Source of the DNA: Pectobacterium sp013449375
GTDB taxonomy: Bacteria > Pseudomonadota > Gammaproteobacteria > Enterobacterales > Enterobacteriaceae
Strand: one strand, 5' to 3'
DNA: 64,000 nucleotides
NCBI RefSeq assembly: GCF_048593165.1
Contig: NZ_CP184271.1
In this document: positions 7,004-16,209 of the stretch, in pieces
Numbering within the stretch: the stretch's first letter is position 1
Layout: the number at the start of each line of letters is the position of its first letter
The notes under the pieces: model-generated
The model's database searches: none
Told to the model about the DNA's origin: nothing
Seen by the model: only the letters and a program-made list of their open reading frames with translations
Translations under genes and position numbers: made by a program

Positions 7004-8806
7004 ATGCCGAGAATGACAGGACTCACGCTTCAGGAATGGAAACAACATTACCAACAGCAGGCCGATCGCGTTGGTGAAACGCTAGGCGCGCTGCTCGCCA
7101 GCTTGTCGACGGACGATCCCGCGTGGATCGTGCTGGCGACGCCTGAATTGCTTCAGGCACAAATCGCGGCGCTATTGCCTCGGTATCGTGAAAATCCCGA
7201 TGCGCTGCCGCTGTTTGGCGTTCCTTTTGCCGTCAAAGATAATATTGATGTCGCAGGCTGGCCAACGAGCGCGGCATGCCCGGCATTTACCTATCTGGCT
7301 GACGAAGATGCCACTGCCGTTGCCAAACTGAAAGCGGCAGGGGCAATTGTCATTGGCAAAACCAATCTCGATCAGTTTGCGACCGGTCTGGTCGGCACTC
7401 GTTCACCGTTCGGTGAAGTGCCGAACACCTTTAACGCGGAGTACATCAGCGGCGGTTCCAGCTCAGGGTCGGCTTCGGTACTGGCGCGCGGGCTGGTTGC
7501 TTTTTCCCTGGGAACCGATACCGCCGGGTCGGGGCGCGTTCCTGCTGGGTTTAACAATGTTGTCGGCCTGAAGCCGACGAAAGGGTGGCTATCGGCAAGC
7601 GGCGTAGTGCCAGCCTGCCGCCTGAACGACACTATCTCGGTGTTTGCGCTAACCGTCGAGGATGCGTTTACCGTCGCTGAACTGGCTGGCGGGTACGATG
7701 CTGCGGATGCCTACTCGCGCAGCCATCCCGCCAGCGCGCCTGCGGCGCTGCCAGCGCAGCCGCGTTTTGCTATTCCCAGCGATCCGACTTTCTTTGCCGA
7801 CGTTGTCGCACAGGCTGCATGGCAGCAGGCGTTGGTCGAACTGGAAGCGGCGGGCGTGACGCTGCATCCGATCGATTTCAGTATTTTCACGCAGCTAGCC
7901 GATCAACTGTATCAAGGCCCCTGGGTGGCAGAGCGCACCGTCGCGGTGGGCGACATGCTGCGGCAGCCAGAGAGCATGGATCCGGTGGTGCACGGTATTG
8001 TGGCCAGCGGCGAACGCTTCAGCGCGGTAGAGGCGTTCAGGGCAGAATACCTGCGTGCCAAACTGGCGCGTCAGATTCAGCAAACGCTGGCATCGTTCGA
8101 CGCATTGGTCGTGCCGACCTCGCCGACAATCCACACGCGTGAAGCGATGAAGCAGGAACCGGTGCGCTACAACTCCCAGTTGGGTACCTACACCAACTTT
8201 ACCAATTTGGCCGATCTCTCGGCGCTAGCGCTGCCAGCACCTTTCCGTTCCGATGGCTTGCCTGCGGGGATCACGCTGATTGCGCCTGCCTGGCACGACC
8301 GTGCATTAGCGAGCTTTGGCCTGCGTTGGCAAGCACAGCTGGCGCTTCCGCTGGGGGCAACAGGAAAAATGCTGCCAGCGGGATCGGCCACCTTGCCGTT
8401 TTCTAAATCACACGTCCGCCTCGCTGTCGTCGGAGCGCACCTGACGGGCATGCCGCTGAACCATCAACTGACCAGCCGCGATGCCGTGTGGGTGGAAGAG
8501 ACGCGCACGGCGGAGAACTATCGTCTTTATGCGCTGGCGAATACACAACCAGCCAAGCCCGGTTTAGCGAAAGGCAACGACGGCGAGGCGATTATCGTCG
8601 AGCTGTGGGACATTCCGCTGGCGCATTTTGGCGAGTTCGTCGCGGAAATTCCAGCGCCGCTGGGCATTGGCACGCTGACATTAGCCGACGGCCGGCAGGT
8701 AAAAGGCTTTATTTGCGAACCGGCAGCGCTGAACGATGCCGTGGATATCACTGAATTCGGCGGCTGGCGTCACTGGCTTGCTCATCAGGAGGCGTCTCAT
8801 GTTTAA
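7004..8806 (+). CDS. atzF: Allophanate hydrolase
   Basis: Hydrolyses allophanate to ammonia and carbon dioxide, the second step of ATP-dependent urea breakdown. 600 residues, the full AtzF length. The N-terminal two thirds are an amidase-signature domain with Lys-Ser-Ser triad K78, S152 and S176. The spacings (74 and 24) equal those of AtzF K91, S165, S189. The C-terminal domain (from about 470) is the small AtzF-type region (KSHVRLAVVGAHLTGMPLN, FEVA-like EFVAEIPAPLGIGTL). Another ATG lies three codons in. The gene overlaps the urea carboxylase start by 8 bp, so the two are translationally coupled. Confidence 0.92.
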   Translation: MPRMTGLTLQEWKQHYQQQADRVGETLGALLASLSTDDPAWIVLATPELLQAQIAALLPRYRENPDALPLFGVPFAVKDNIDVAGWPTSAACPAFTYLADEDATAVAKLKAAGAIVIGKTNLDQFATGLVGTRSPFGEVPNTFNAEYISGGSSSGSASVLARGLVAFSLGTDTAGSGRVPAGFNNVVGLKPTKGWLSASGVVPACRLNDTISVFALTVEDAFTVAELAGGYDAADAYSRSHPASAPAALPAQPRFAIPSDPTFFADVVAQAAWQQALVELEAAGVTLHPIDFSIFTQLADQLYQGPWVAERTVAVGDMLRQPESMDPVVHGIVASGERFSAVEAFRAEYLRAKLARQIQQTLASFDALVVPTSPTIHTREAMKQEPVRYNSQLGTYTNFTNLADLSALALPAPFRSDGLPAGITLIAPAWHDRALASFGLRWQAQLALPLGATGKMLPAGSATLPFSKSHVRLAVVGAHLTGMPLNHQLTSRDAVWVEETRTAENYRLYALANTQPAKPGLAKGNDGEAIIVELWDIPLAHFGEFVAEIPAPLGIGTLTLADGRQVKGFICEPAALNDAVDITEFGGWRHWLAHQEASHV

Positions 8807-11800
8807 GACCGTACTGATCGCTAACCGAGGGGAAATTGCCTGCCGCGCCATACGCACGCTGAAGCGCCTGGGTATCACCAGCGTGGCGATTTATTCCGAC
8901 GCGGATAAAAACGCACAGCACGTGAAAGAGGCCGACATCGCCGTATCGATTGGCGGCGAAAAGGCCAGCGACAGCTATCTGTGTATCGACAAAGTGCTTG
9001 CCGCCGCACAGCAGGCAGGGGCAGAGGCTGTCTGGCCGGGCTATGGTTTTCTGTCCGAGAGCCTGCCGTTTGCCGCGGCGTGTGAAAAGGCCGGTATTGC
9101 GTTTGTCGGGCCAACCGCCCAGCAAATTGGTGAATTTGGTCTGAAGCACCGTGCCCGTGAATTAGCTGCTGCCGCGGGTGTGCCGATGACGCCAGGAACG
9201 CCGTTGCTGGCCTCGCAGGAGGACGCACTGGCCGCCGCCGCAGACATCGGCTATCCGGTGATGCTGAAAAGTACCGCCGGGGGCGGTGGCATTGGCCTGA
9301 CGCGCTGTGCGGATGCCGTGGCGCTACAGGCCGCGTGGGAGAGCGTGCGTCGTTTGGGTGAGCAGTTCTTCAGCGATGCGGGTGTGTTCCTCGAACGCTG
9401 TATCGATCGGGCGCGTCACGTCGAAGTCCAGATTTTTGGCGATGGTAAAGGCCGCGTGGTGGCATTGGGCGAACGTGATTGCTCATTGCAGCGGCGCAAC
9501 CAGAAAGTCGTGGAAGAAACGCCCGCACCGCATTTGCCGGAAAGCACGCGAGCGGCGCTGCTGGCCTCGGCGGTAAAGCTGGGTGAACTGGTTAGCTATC
9601 GCAGCGCGGGAACGGTGGAATATATCTACGATGCCGAACGTGATGCGTTTTTCTTCCTTGAAGTAAATACCCGTTTGCAGGTGGAACACCCGGTAACGGA
9701 GTGTGTCACCGGGCTGGATTTGGTCGAATGTATGCTGCGCGTCGCGGCGGATGAACCGCTGGACTGGGCGCAATTGACGCAGGCACCGCGTGGTGCCGCG
9801 ATTGAAGTCCGCATTTACGCGGAAGATCCACTGAAGAATTTCCAACCCAGCCCCGGCGTGCTGACCGAAGTGGCGTTTCCTGCTGGCGTGCGGGTTGACG
9901 GCTGGGTGAGTACCGGCACCGAGGTGTCGGCGTATTACGATCCGATGATCGCCAAGCTGATCGTTCACGCAGAGACCCGTGAGCTGGCGTTGGAGAAGAT
10001 GCAGCAGGCGCTGAATGCCACGCGTTTGCACGGCATTGCCACCAATCTCGATTACCTGCGCCAGATTATCGCCACTGAGGCGTTCCGCAGTGGAACCGTG
10101 TGGACGCGGATGCTCGACAGCTTTACGCCATCGGCCTCGGTGATTGAGGTGGTTCAACCCGGCACCTGGAGCAGCGTGCAGGACTACCCTGGACGCCTCG
10201 GCTACTGGGACATCGGCGTGCCGCCGTCTGGCCCGATGGATGATTTCGCGTTCCGTCTGGCGAACCGTATTGTCGGCAACGATGAAACTGCCGCCGGACT
10301 GGAATTTACGCTACAAGGCCCGACGTTGCGCTTCCATCGCGAGGCAGTGATTGCGCTGACGGGGGCGGATTGCCCGGCGACGCTGGATGGGGAAACGGTG
10401 CCATACTGGCAACCCGTTACGGTAATGGCCGGACAAACGCTGGCACTGGGGCGCGCGCAGTCCGGCTGTCGCACCTATCTGGCAGTGCGTAGCGGCATTG
10501 ATGTGCCGCAATATCTCGGTAGTCGTTCGACTTTCGCGCTCGGGGAGTTTGGCGGTCATGCCGGACGAACGCTTCGCGTGGCCGATATGTTGGCGATCTC
10601 TCAACCGGCATTGCCCGCCTGCACCACGCCTGCGCCCGTGAGCGAGCCGCAAGCGTTGGACACCGCGCTGATTCCGCAGTATGGCGATGAGTGGCGTATT
10701 GGCGTGCTCTATGGCCCGCACGGCGCGCCGGATTTCTTTACCCACGCGGCAATCGACGAATTTTTCGCGGCGGAATGGCAGGTGCACTACAACTCGAACC
10801 GGCTGGGCGTGCGTCTGGTCGGGCCGAAACCCACCTGGACGCGGGCGAACGGCGGTGAGGCGGGTCTCCATCCTTCCAACGTTCACGACTGTGAATACGC
10901 CATCGGCGCGGTGAATTTTACCGGTGATTTCCCAGTGATCCTCACGCGGGACGGCCCGAGTCTGGGCGGATTTGTCTGTCCGGTCACCATTGCTAAAGCG
11001 GAACTGTGGAAAGTCGGTCAGGTTAAGCCGGGTGATCGTATCCGTTTCCATCCTATTAGCGCGGACGAAGCGCTGGCGCTGGAACAGGCGCAGTCTGACT
11101 GCGTTTCCACGCTGGCAGTCGCTCATGCGCCTGCATTTGACGTGCCCTCGCTGGCGATGACAGAACACGGCTCTGCAACGGTGTTGGCTGCCGTGGCCGC
11201 CACTGCGACCACCCCCGCTGCCGTGTATCGTCAGGCAGGAGATAACTACGTTCTGATTGAATACGGCGACAACGTGTTGGATCTGGCGCTGCGGTTGCGC
11301 GTCCATCTCCTGATGGCTGCGATCCGCGCCTCCGAAACGGCAGGGATCGAAGAACTGTCGCCCGGCGTGCGTTCGCTACAGGTGCGTTATGACAGTCAGG
11401 TTATCCGCCAGCGTGCGCTGCTGGACGTATTGCTGCATCTGGAACAGCAGTTGGGTGACGTCAGCCAGATGAAAGTGCCGTCGCGCATCGTCCACTTGCC
11501 GATGGCGTTTGAAGACAGCGCCACACTCGGTGCGGTGGAGCGCTACCGCGAAACCGTACGCCCCAGCGCGCCGTGGCTGCCGAATAACGTCGATTTCATT
11601 CAGCGTATTAACGGATTAGCGAGCCGTGAGGAGGTGCGAGACATCATTTTTGATGCCAGCTACCTGATTCTGGGACTGGGCGACGTTTATCTCGGCGCAC
11701 CTTGTGCGGTGCCAGTCGATCCGCGCCATCGCTTATTGAGTTCCAAATACAATCCGGCACGCACCTTTACCGCCGAAGGCACCGTCGGCATCGGCGGAAT

Positions 11801-12413
11801 GTACATGTGCATCTATGGCATGGATTCACCGGGCGGCTATCAACTGGTGGGGCGCACGTTGCCTATCTGGAACAAATTTCTCAAAAACGATCAGTTCATT
11901 GCAGATGAACCGTGGCTGCTGCGTTTCTTCGATCAGGTGCGGTTTTACCCGGTCAGTGAAGCAGAACTGACCACGTTGCGTGAGGATTTCCGCGAAGGAC
12001 GTGCTGCGATCCACATCGAAGAAACCGAATTTGATTTCGCTGAACACACCCATTTCCTGACGGAGCAGGCCGACGATATTGCCGCATTCCGCCAGCGTCA
12101 GGCTACCGCGTTTGAAACGGAAGTGGCGCTGTGGCAGCAGGAGGATGACAGCTCACCGGAGGAAGTGATTTCTGCCGCGCCTGTGGAGAACGACGAGAGC
12201 GCGTTTCAGGTCAGCGCAGACATGAATGGCAACATCTGGAAAGTGCTGGTGAAGGTGGGGGATGTCATCGAAGCCGGACAGCCGCTGATTATCGTCGAAG
12301 CCATGAAGATGGAGCTGACGATTAGCGCACCGCAGTCTGGTCGGGTGAAACGCATTGGTTGCCAGCCGGGACGACCGGTCAGCCCCGGCGATGCCTTGCT
12401 GTGGCTGGAGTAA
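8799..12413 (+). CDS. uca: Urea carboxylase, biotin-dependent
   Basis: Carboxylates urea to allophanate with ATP and bicarbonate. 1204 residues from ATG 8799, preceded by AGGAGG; the longer frame back to 8736 only overlaps atzF. Domain order: biotin carboxylase with ATP-grasp loop STAGGGGIGL and EVNTRLQVEHPVTE (residues 1-450); carboxyltransferase halves related to KipA (QPGTWSSVQDYPGRLGYWD, from about 455) and KipI (about 790-1080); C-terminal biotinyl domain with VEAMKMEL, biotin Lys about residue 1170. Homologues acting on guanidine normally travel with the deiminase subunits (formerly UAAP1/2) and a guanidine riboswitch; neither is present, and a urea transporter follows. So urea is the likely substrate. 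Confidence 0.93.
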   Translation: MFKTVLIANRGEIACRAIRTLKRLGITSVAIYSDADKNAQHVKEADIAVSIGGEKASDSYLCIDKVLAAAQQAGAEAVWPGYGFLSESLPFAAACEKAGIAFVGPTAQQIGEFGLKHRARELAAAAGVPMTPGTPLLASQEDALAAAADIGYPVMLKSTAGGGGIGLTRCADAVALQAAWESVRRLGEQFFSDAGVFLERCIDRARHVEVQIFGDGKGRVVALGERDCSLQRRNQKVVEETPAPHLPESTRAALLASAVKLGELVSYRSAGTVEYIYDAERDAFFFLEVNTRLQVEHPVTECVTGLDLVECMLRVAADEPLDWAQLTQAPRGAAIEVRIYAEDPLKNFQPSPGVLTEVAFPAGVRVDGWVSTGTEVSAYYDPMIAKLIVHAETRELALEKMQQALNATRLHGIATNLDYLRQIIATEAFRSGTVWTRMLDSFTPSASVIEVVQPGTWSSVQDYPGRLGYWDIGVPPSGPMDDFAFRLANRIVGNDETAAGLEFTLQGPTLRFHREAVIALTGADCPATLDGETVPYWQPVTVMAGQTLALGRAQSGCRTYLAVRSGIDVPQYLGSRSTFALGEFGGHAGRTLRVADMLAISQPALPACTTPAPVSEPQALDTALIPQYGDEWRIGVLYGPHGAPDFFTHAAIDEFFAAEWQVHYNSNRLGVRLVGPKPTWTRANGGEAGLHPSNVHDCEYAIGAVNFTGDFPVILTRDGPSLGGFVCPVTIAKAELWKVGQVKPGDRIRFHPISADEALALEQAQSDCVSTLAVAHAPAFDVPSLAMTEHGSATVLAAVAATATTPAAVYRQAGDNYVLIEYGDNVLDLALRLRVHLLMAAIRASETAGIEELSPGVRSLQVRYDSQVIRQRALLDVLLHLEQQLGDVSQMKVPSRIVHLPMAFEDSATLGAVERYRETVRPSAPWLPNNVDFIQRINGLASREEVRDIIFDASYLILGLGDVYLGAPCAVPVDPRHRLLSSKYNPARTFTAEGTVGIGGMYMCIYGMDSPGGYQLVGRTLPIWNKFLKNDQFIADEPWLLRFFDQVRFYPVSEAELTTLREDFREGRAAIHIEETEFDFAEHTHFLTEQADDIAAFRQRQATAFETEVALWQQEDDSSPEEVISAAPVENDESAFQVSADMNGNIWKVLVKVGDVIEAGQPLIIVEAMKMELTISAPQSGRVKRIGCQPGRPVSPGDALLWLE

Positions 12414-12485
12414 GAACCGATTGAAACGAAAGCGAAAGCCTGAATAAACGGACCAACGGTAATAAACGGTGAGGCGGAGAACACG

Positions 12486-13304
12486 ATGCGAGCAGGAACA
12501 CAAAAGAGCAGTAAAGATCGCCCGGAAGCGCTGGCGGAGCGGGTCTATCAAACGCTGAAAAACGACATTTTCGACTTTCGTCTGATGCCGGGTGACCGCT
12601 TTAGTGAAAATGAAATTGCTGAACGGATGTCGGTCAGCCGTACGCCAGTGCGTCAGGCGCTGTTCTGGCTGGAACGGGAAGGCTATGTCGAAGTCTATTT
12701 CCGCAGCGGCTGGCAGGTTCGTCCGTTTGATTTCGCCTATTTTGAGGAACTGTATGACTTCCGCATCGTGCTGGAGCGGGAAGCCATTCGACGGCTGTGC
12801 GGAATGCCGCCGGGGCGCTGTGCCGAGTTATTGGCGGATCTGAAACGCTTCTGGATTGAAGAACCGCCTCTGGATGACGGCAAGATCGTTTCCCGCTACG
12901 ACGAAGGGTTTCACCGCGGGCTAGTGACAGCGGCGGGCAATAGCGAAATGGCGCGGGTTCACGGCGAACTGACGGAGAAAATTCGCATTATTCGGCGTCT
13001 CGATTTCACCCGCGAGGATCGTATCGATGCGACCTATAAAGAGCACACCCGCATTCTGCTGGCGATATTAGAACAACATACCGAGGAGGCGCAGCGCATT
13101 CTGACCGACCACATTGCCGTCAGTAAGGCCGAAGTCAGGAAGATCACCCTGCACATGCTACAGCAGGCGCGGCCTCAAACTGTTTCACCGCAATCCGTTT
13201 CAATGTCATCCGTTTCAATGCCATCTGTTTCAACGGAAGGCATTTCATCTGACGCATCACACGATTCCATTCTCACTCAACACGACTTAAGGGCTAATAA
13301 ATGA
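12486..13304 (+). CDS. GntR-family (FadR/FCD subfamily) transcriptional regulator
   Basis: 272 residues. N-terminal winged helix (residues about 15-80: NEIAERMSVSRTPVRQALFWLEREGYVEV) and an alpha-helical FCD ligand domain (about 90-220) with RxxxE and the metal-site His residues of the subfamily (DEGFHRGLVTAAGN, DRIDATYKEHTRILLAI). It sits between the urea carboxylase and the urt transporter genes and its stop overlaps the urtA start (ATGA), so it very likely regulates this locus in response to urea, allophanate or nitrogen state (inference). The last 40 residues are an unusual Ser/Val/Met/Pro tail encoded by a 15-bp tandem repeat, absent from typical members. Confidence 0.88.
   Translation: MRAGTQKSSKDRPEALAERVYQTLKNDIFDFRLMPGDRFSENEIAERMSVSRTPVRQALFWLEREGYVEVYFRSGWQVRPFDFAYFEELYDFRIVLEREAIRRLCGMPPGRCAELLADLKRFWIEEPPLDDGKIVSRYDEGFHRGLVTAAGNSEMARVHGELTEKIRIIRRLDFTREDRIDATYKEHTRILLAILEQHTEEAQRILTDHIAVSKAEVRKITLHMLQQARPQTVSPQSVSMSSVSMPSVSTEGISSDASHDSILTQHDLRANK
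13193..13237 (+). repeat. 15-bp tandem repeat in the 3' end of the GntR gene
   Basis: Three consecutive 15-bp units: ATCCGTTTCAATGTC (13193), ATCCGTTTCAATGCC (13208) and the decayed ATCTGTTTCAACGGA (13223). A further partial copy precedes them (TGTTTCACCGCA). In frame they encode the low-complexity tail SVSMSSVSMPSVST. Confidence 0.85.
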
Positions 13305-14569
13305 AAAGACGTTCATTGCTAAAAGTTTTTGCGCTTTCTGCGACGGTGGTTGGCATGGGGTTGACCTGGAGCGTGCAGGCGGCGGACACCATCAAAGTCG
13401 GCATTATGCATTCACTGTCCGGCACGATGGCGATTTCGGAAACGCCGCTGAAGGATGTGGCGCTGATGACCATTGATGAAATCAACGCCAAAGGCGGCGT
13501 GTTGGGTAAAAAACTGGAGCCGGTGGTGGTCGATCCGGCATCAAACTGGCCGCTTTTTGCCGAAAAAGCCCGCCAGCTGCTGACGCAGGACAAGGCAGCG
13601 GTGGTGTTCGGCTGCTGGACATCGGTGTCGCGTAAATCGGTTCTGCCGGTGTTTGAGGAACTGAACGGATTGCTGTTCTACCCAGTGCAGTATGAAGGTG
13701 AAGAGATGTCACCGAACGTGTTCTACACCGGTGCCGCACCGAATCAACAGGCGATTCCTGCGGTGGAATACCTGATGAGCGAAGACGGCGGGGCGGCGAA
13801 ACGCTTCTTCCTGCTGGGTACCGACTATGTTTATCCACGCACCACTAACAAGATTCTGCGCGCGTTCCTGCATTCCAAAGGTGTGCAAGACAAAGATATT
13901 GAGGAAGTTTATACGCCGTTTGGTCACAGCGATTACCAGACCATTGTGGCCAATATTAAGAAGTTCTCGACGGGCGGCAAGACGGCGGTGGTGTCCACCA
14001 TCAACGGTGACTCCAACGTACCGTTCTATAAAGAGCTGGCGAATCAGGGAATCAAAGCGACCGATGTCCCCGTTGTTGCGTTCTCGGTCGGTGAAGAGGA
14101 ACTGCGTGGGATCGACACCAAACCGCTGGTCGGCCATTTAGCGGCATGGAACTACTTTGAATCGGTCGATAACCCCACCAATGCCGACTTTGTAGAAGCC
14201 TACAAAGCCTATGCCAAAGCGAAAAACCTGCCGAACGCTGGCACGGTGGTGACTAACGATCCGATGGAAGCGACCTATGTCGGCATTCATATGTGGGCGC
14301 AGGCGGTAGAGAAAGCGGGTACCACCGACGTGGATAAAGTCCGCGCCGCGATGGCCGGCCAGACCTTTGCCGCACCGGATGGCTTTACGCTGACGATGGA
14401 CAAGACCAACCACCATCTGCACAAGCCGGTGATGATTGGCGAGATTGAGGAAAACGGTCAGTTCAACGTGGTCTGGCAGACGGATAAACCGGTTCGCGCA
14501 CAGCCGTGGAGCCCGTACATCGCCGGTAACGATAAGAAACCCGATCATCCAATCAAAGCCGCACAGTAA
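13301..14569 (+). CDS. urtA: Urea ABC transporter, substrate-binding protein
   Basis: Periplasmic binding protein of the branched-chain/amide ABC class, 422 residues, matching UrtA length. The N-terminus MKRRSLLKVFALSATVVGMG has a twin-arginine-like motif (RRSLLK) before the hydrophobic stretch; UrtA proteins are often Tat substrates. The mature start DTIKVGIMHSLSGTMAISET is characteristic of UrtA, as are FGCWTSVSRKSVLPVFE and LLFYPVQYEGEE. Start codon overlaps the GntR stop (ATGA). The hairpin after the gene probably sets a high binding protein to permease ratio. Confidence 0.92.
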   Translation: MKRRSLLKVFALSATVVGMGLTWSVQAADTIKVGIMHSLSGTMAISETPLKDVALMTIDEINAKGGVLGKKLEPVVVDPASNWPLFAEKARQLLTQDKAAVVFGCWTSVSRKSVLPVFEELNGLLFYPVQYEGEEMSPNVFYTGAAPNQQAIPAVEYLMSEDGGAAKRFFLLGTDYVYPRTTNKILRAFLHSKGVQDKDIEEVYTPFGHSDYQTIVANIKKFSTGGKTAVVSTINGDSNVPFYKELANQGIKATDVPVVAFSVGEEELRGIDTKPLVGHLAAWNYFESVDNPTNADFVEAYKAYAKAKNLPNAGTVVTNDPMEATYVGIHMWAQAVEKAGTTDVDKVRAAMAGQTFAAPDGFTLTMDKTNHHLHKPVMIGEIEENGQFNVVWQTDKPVRAQPWSPYIAGNDKKPDHPIKAAQ

Positions 14570-14581
14570 GCGTCGTTTTCC

Positions 14582-14603
14582 CCCGTCCAGCATACCGGAC
14601 GGG
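14582..14603 (+). terminator. Attenuator hairpin between urtA and urtB
   Basis: CCCGTCC / GGACGGG stem (7 bp, 8-nt loop) followed by ATATTTTCTC. Placed right after the binding-protein gene, a common arrangement that gives partial termination before the membrane genes. Confidence 0.6.
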
Positions 14604-14634
14604 ATATTTTCTCTCTTATATGGCGGACATTGCG

Positions 14635-16209
14635 ATGATGAATCGTCGATTATCTACGTTTGTGCTGTCGCTGTGTCTGATGCTTCCTTCGCTGGCACAG
14701 GCTGGGCCTGCGGCCGATTTCGCTGCGACCAACCGCACGCAACAGGCCGAACTGTTGCAACAATGGGCCGTTGCGCCGGATCCCGCCCGTTTACCGCTGT
14801 TACAGGCACTGCGCGATGAATCCGTGGTGCTCGATCAGAACCAACAGCCATTTAGGGATGTGCAGGGGACGTTAACGCCGCTGGAAGGACACGCGGAGCC
14901 GGTTGGCGCGACCAAAAAGCTGTTTATGAATAACCGCCTGCGTGTGCTAATTGCCACCGCGCTGGCCTCACATCAGCTTGTTAGCGACGATGCCGCAACG
15001 CGTCTGAATGCCGTACGGCAGTTGCAAAGCGCGAGCAGTGCGGACCAATTGCCGCTGTTGGTGCAGCGACTTGAGGTAGAAAAAGATGCGCAAGTGCACG
15101 ATGCGCTGAATACCGCGATTGCGACCCGGCAGTTAAGCGATCCCAATCCGCAAGTGCGTCTGGAAGCGGTTAAACGCTTAGGGCAAACCGGCGATCCGCA
15201 AATGCAGGCGCGTTTGCAACCCTTGACGCAGGCGCAAAACGAGCCGGATACCGGCGTGCGTGCAGCAGCGCAGGAGAGTCTGGATCAGATTAAGCAAAGT
15301 TTGATCATGGGCGATCTGCTAGGGCAGGCATTCACTGGACTGTCGCTCGGTTCTATTTTGCTGCTGGCGGCGCTGGGGCTGGCGATCACGTATGGGCTGT
15401 TGGGCGTCATCAACATGGCGCACGGCGAAATGCTGATGTTGGGCGCCTACGCAACCTGGCTGGTGCAGTCACTGTGCCAACAGTTTGCGCCGAGCTGGCT
15501 GGCTTATTACCCGCTGCTGGCACTGCCTGTCGCTTTTTTCATTACCGCTGGCGTCGGGATGGCGCTGGAGCGCACGGTGATCCGTCATCTGTATGGCCGA
15601 CCGTTGGAAACGCTGCTGGCGACTTGGGGGATTAGCCTGATGCTGATCCAACTGGTGCGGATGCTGTTCGGGACGCAGAATCTGGAAGTGGCGAACCCCG
15701 CGTGGCTGTCCGGTGGGCTGCGTCTGTTGCCGAATCTGGTGCTGCCGTATAACCGCATTGCGGTGATCCTGTTTGTCCTCGGTGTGCTGCTACTCACCTG
15801 GTTATTGCTCAATAAAACTCGCCTCGGCATGAATGTCCGTGCGGTGACGCAAAATCGGGCGATGGCGGACTGCTGCGGTGTGCCGACCGGACGCGTCGAT
15901 ATGCTGGCTTTTGGGCTGGGATCCGGTATCGCTGGGCTGGGCGGTGTGGCGTTGTCACAGCTAGGCAACGTCGGGCCGGAATTGGGACAGGGCTACATTA
16001 TCGATTCATTCCTTGTTGTGGTGCTGGGGGGCGTCGGGCAGCTTGCCGGAACGGTGGTAGCTGCATTCAGCCTCGGCATTCTCAACAAAGTGCTGGAGCC
16101 GCAGATTGGTGCCGTGTTGGGCAAAATTGTCATTCTGGTGCTGATCGTACTGTTTATTCAGAAGCGGCCACAGGGGCTGTTTGCATTCAAAGGACGGGTG
16201 ATTGACTGA
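14635..16209 (+). CDS. urtB: Urea ABC transporter, permease UrtB
   Basis: Inner-membrane permease of the LivH type with the extra N-terminal region typical of UrtB. Signal-like MMNRRLSTFVLSLCLMLPSLAQA, then an extracytoplasmic helical region of about 200 residues with HEAT-like repeats (DPNPQVRLEAVKRLGQTGDP), then eight or so membrane helices from about residue 230 (GLSLGSILLLAALGLAITYGLLGVINMAHGEMLMLGAY). Start set at ATG 14635 because GGCGGA lies about 8 nt upstream; the frame is open from ATG 14620 as well. Ends in TGATG overlap with urtC. Confidence 0.9.
   Translation: MMNRRLSTFVLSLCLMLPSLAQAGPAADFAATNRTQQAELLQQWAVAPDPARLPLLQALRDESVVLDQNQQPFRDVQGTLTPLEGHAEPVGATKKLFMNNRLRVLIATALASHQLVSDDAATRLNAVRQLQSASSADQLPLLVQRLEVEKDAQVHDALNTAIATRQLSDPNPQVRLEAVKRLGQTGDPQMQARLQPLTQAQNEPDTGVRAAAQESLDQIKQSLIMGDLLGQAFTGLSLGSILLLAALGLAITYGLLGVINMAHGEMLMLGAYATWLVQSLCQQFAPSWLAYYPLLALPVAFFITAGVGMALERTVIRHLYGRPLETLLATWGISLMLIQLVRMLFGTQNLEVANPAWLSGGLRLLPNLVLPYNRIAVILFVLGVLLLTWLLLNKTRLGMNVRAVTQNRAMADCCGVPTGRVDMLAFGLGSGIAGLGGVALSQLGNVGPELGQGYIIDSFLVVVLGGVGQLAGTVVAAFSLGILNKVLEPQIGAVLGKIVILVLIVLFIQKRPQGLFAFKGRVID

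Noticed and set aside
10311..11306. 331-codon minus-strand frame in urea carboxylase
   Set aside because: Shadow of the conserved carboxyltransferase coding sequence; no family features.
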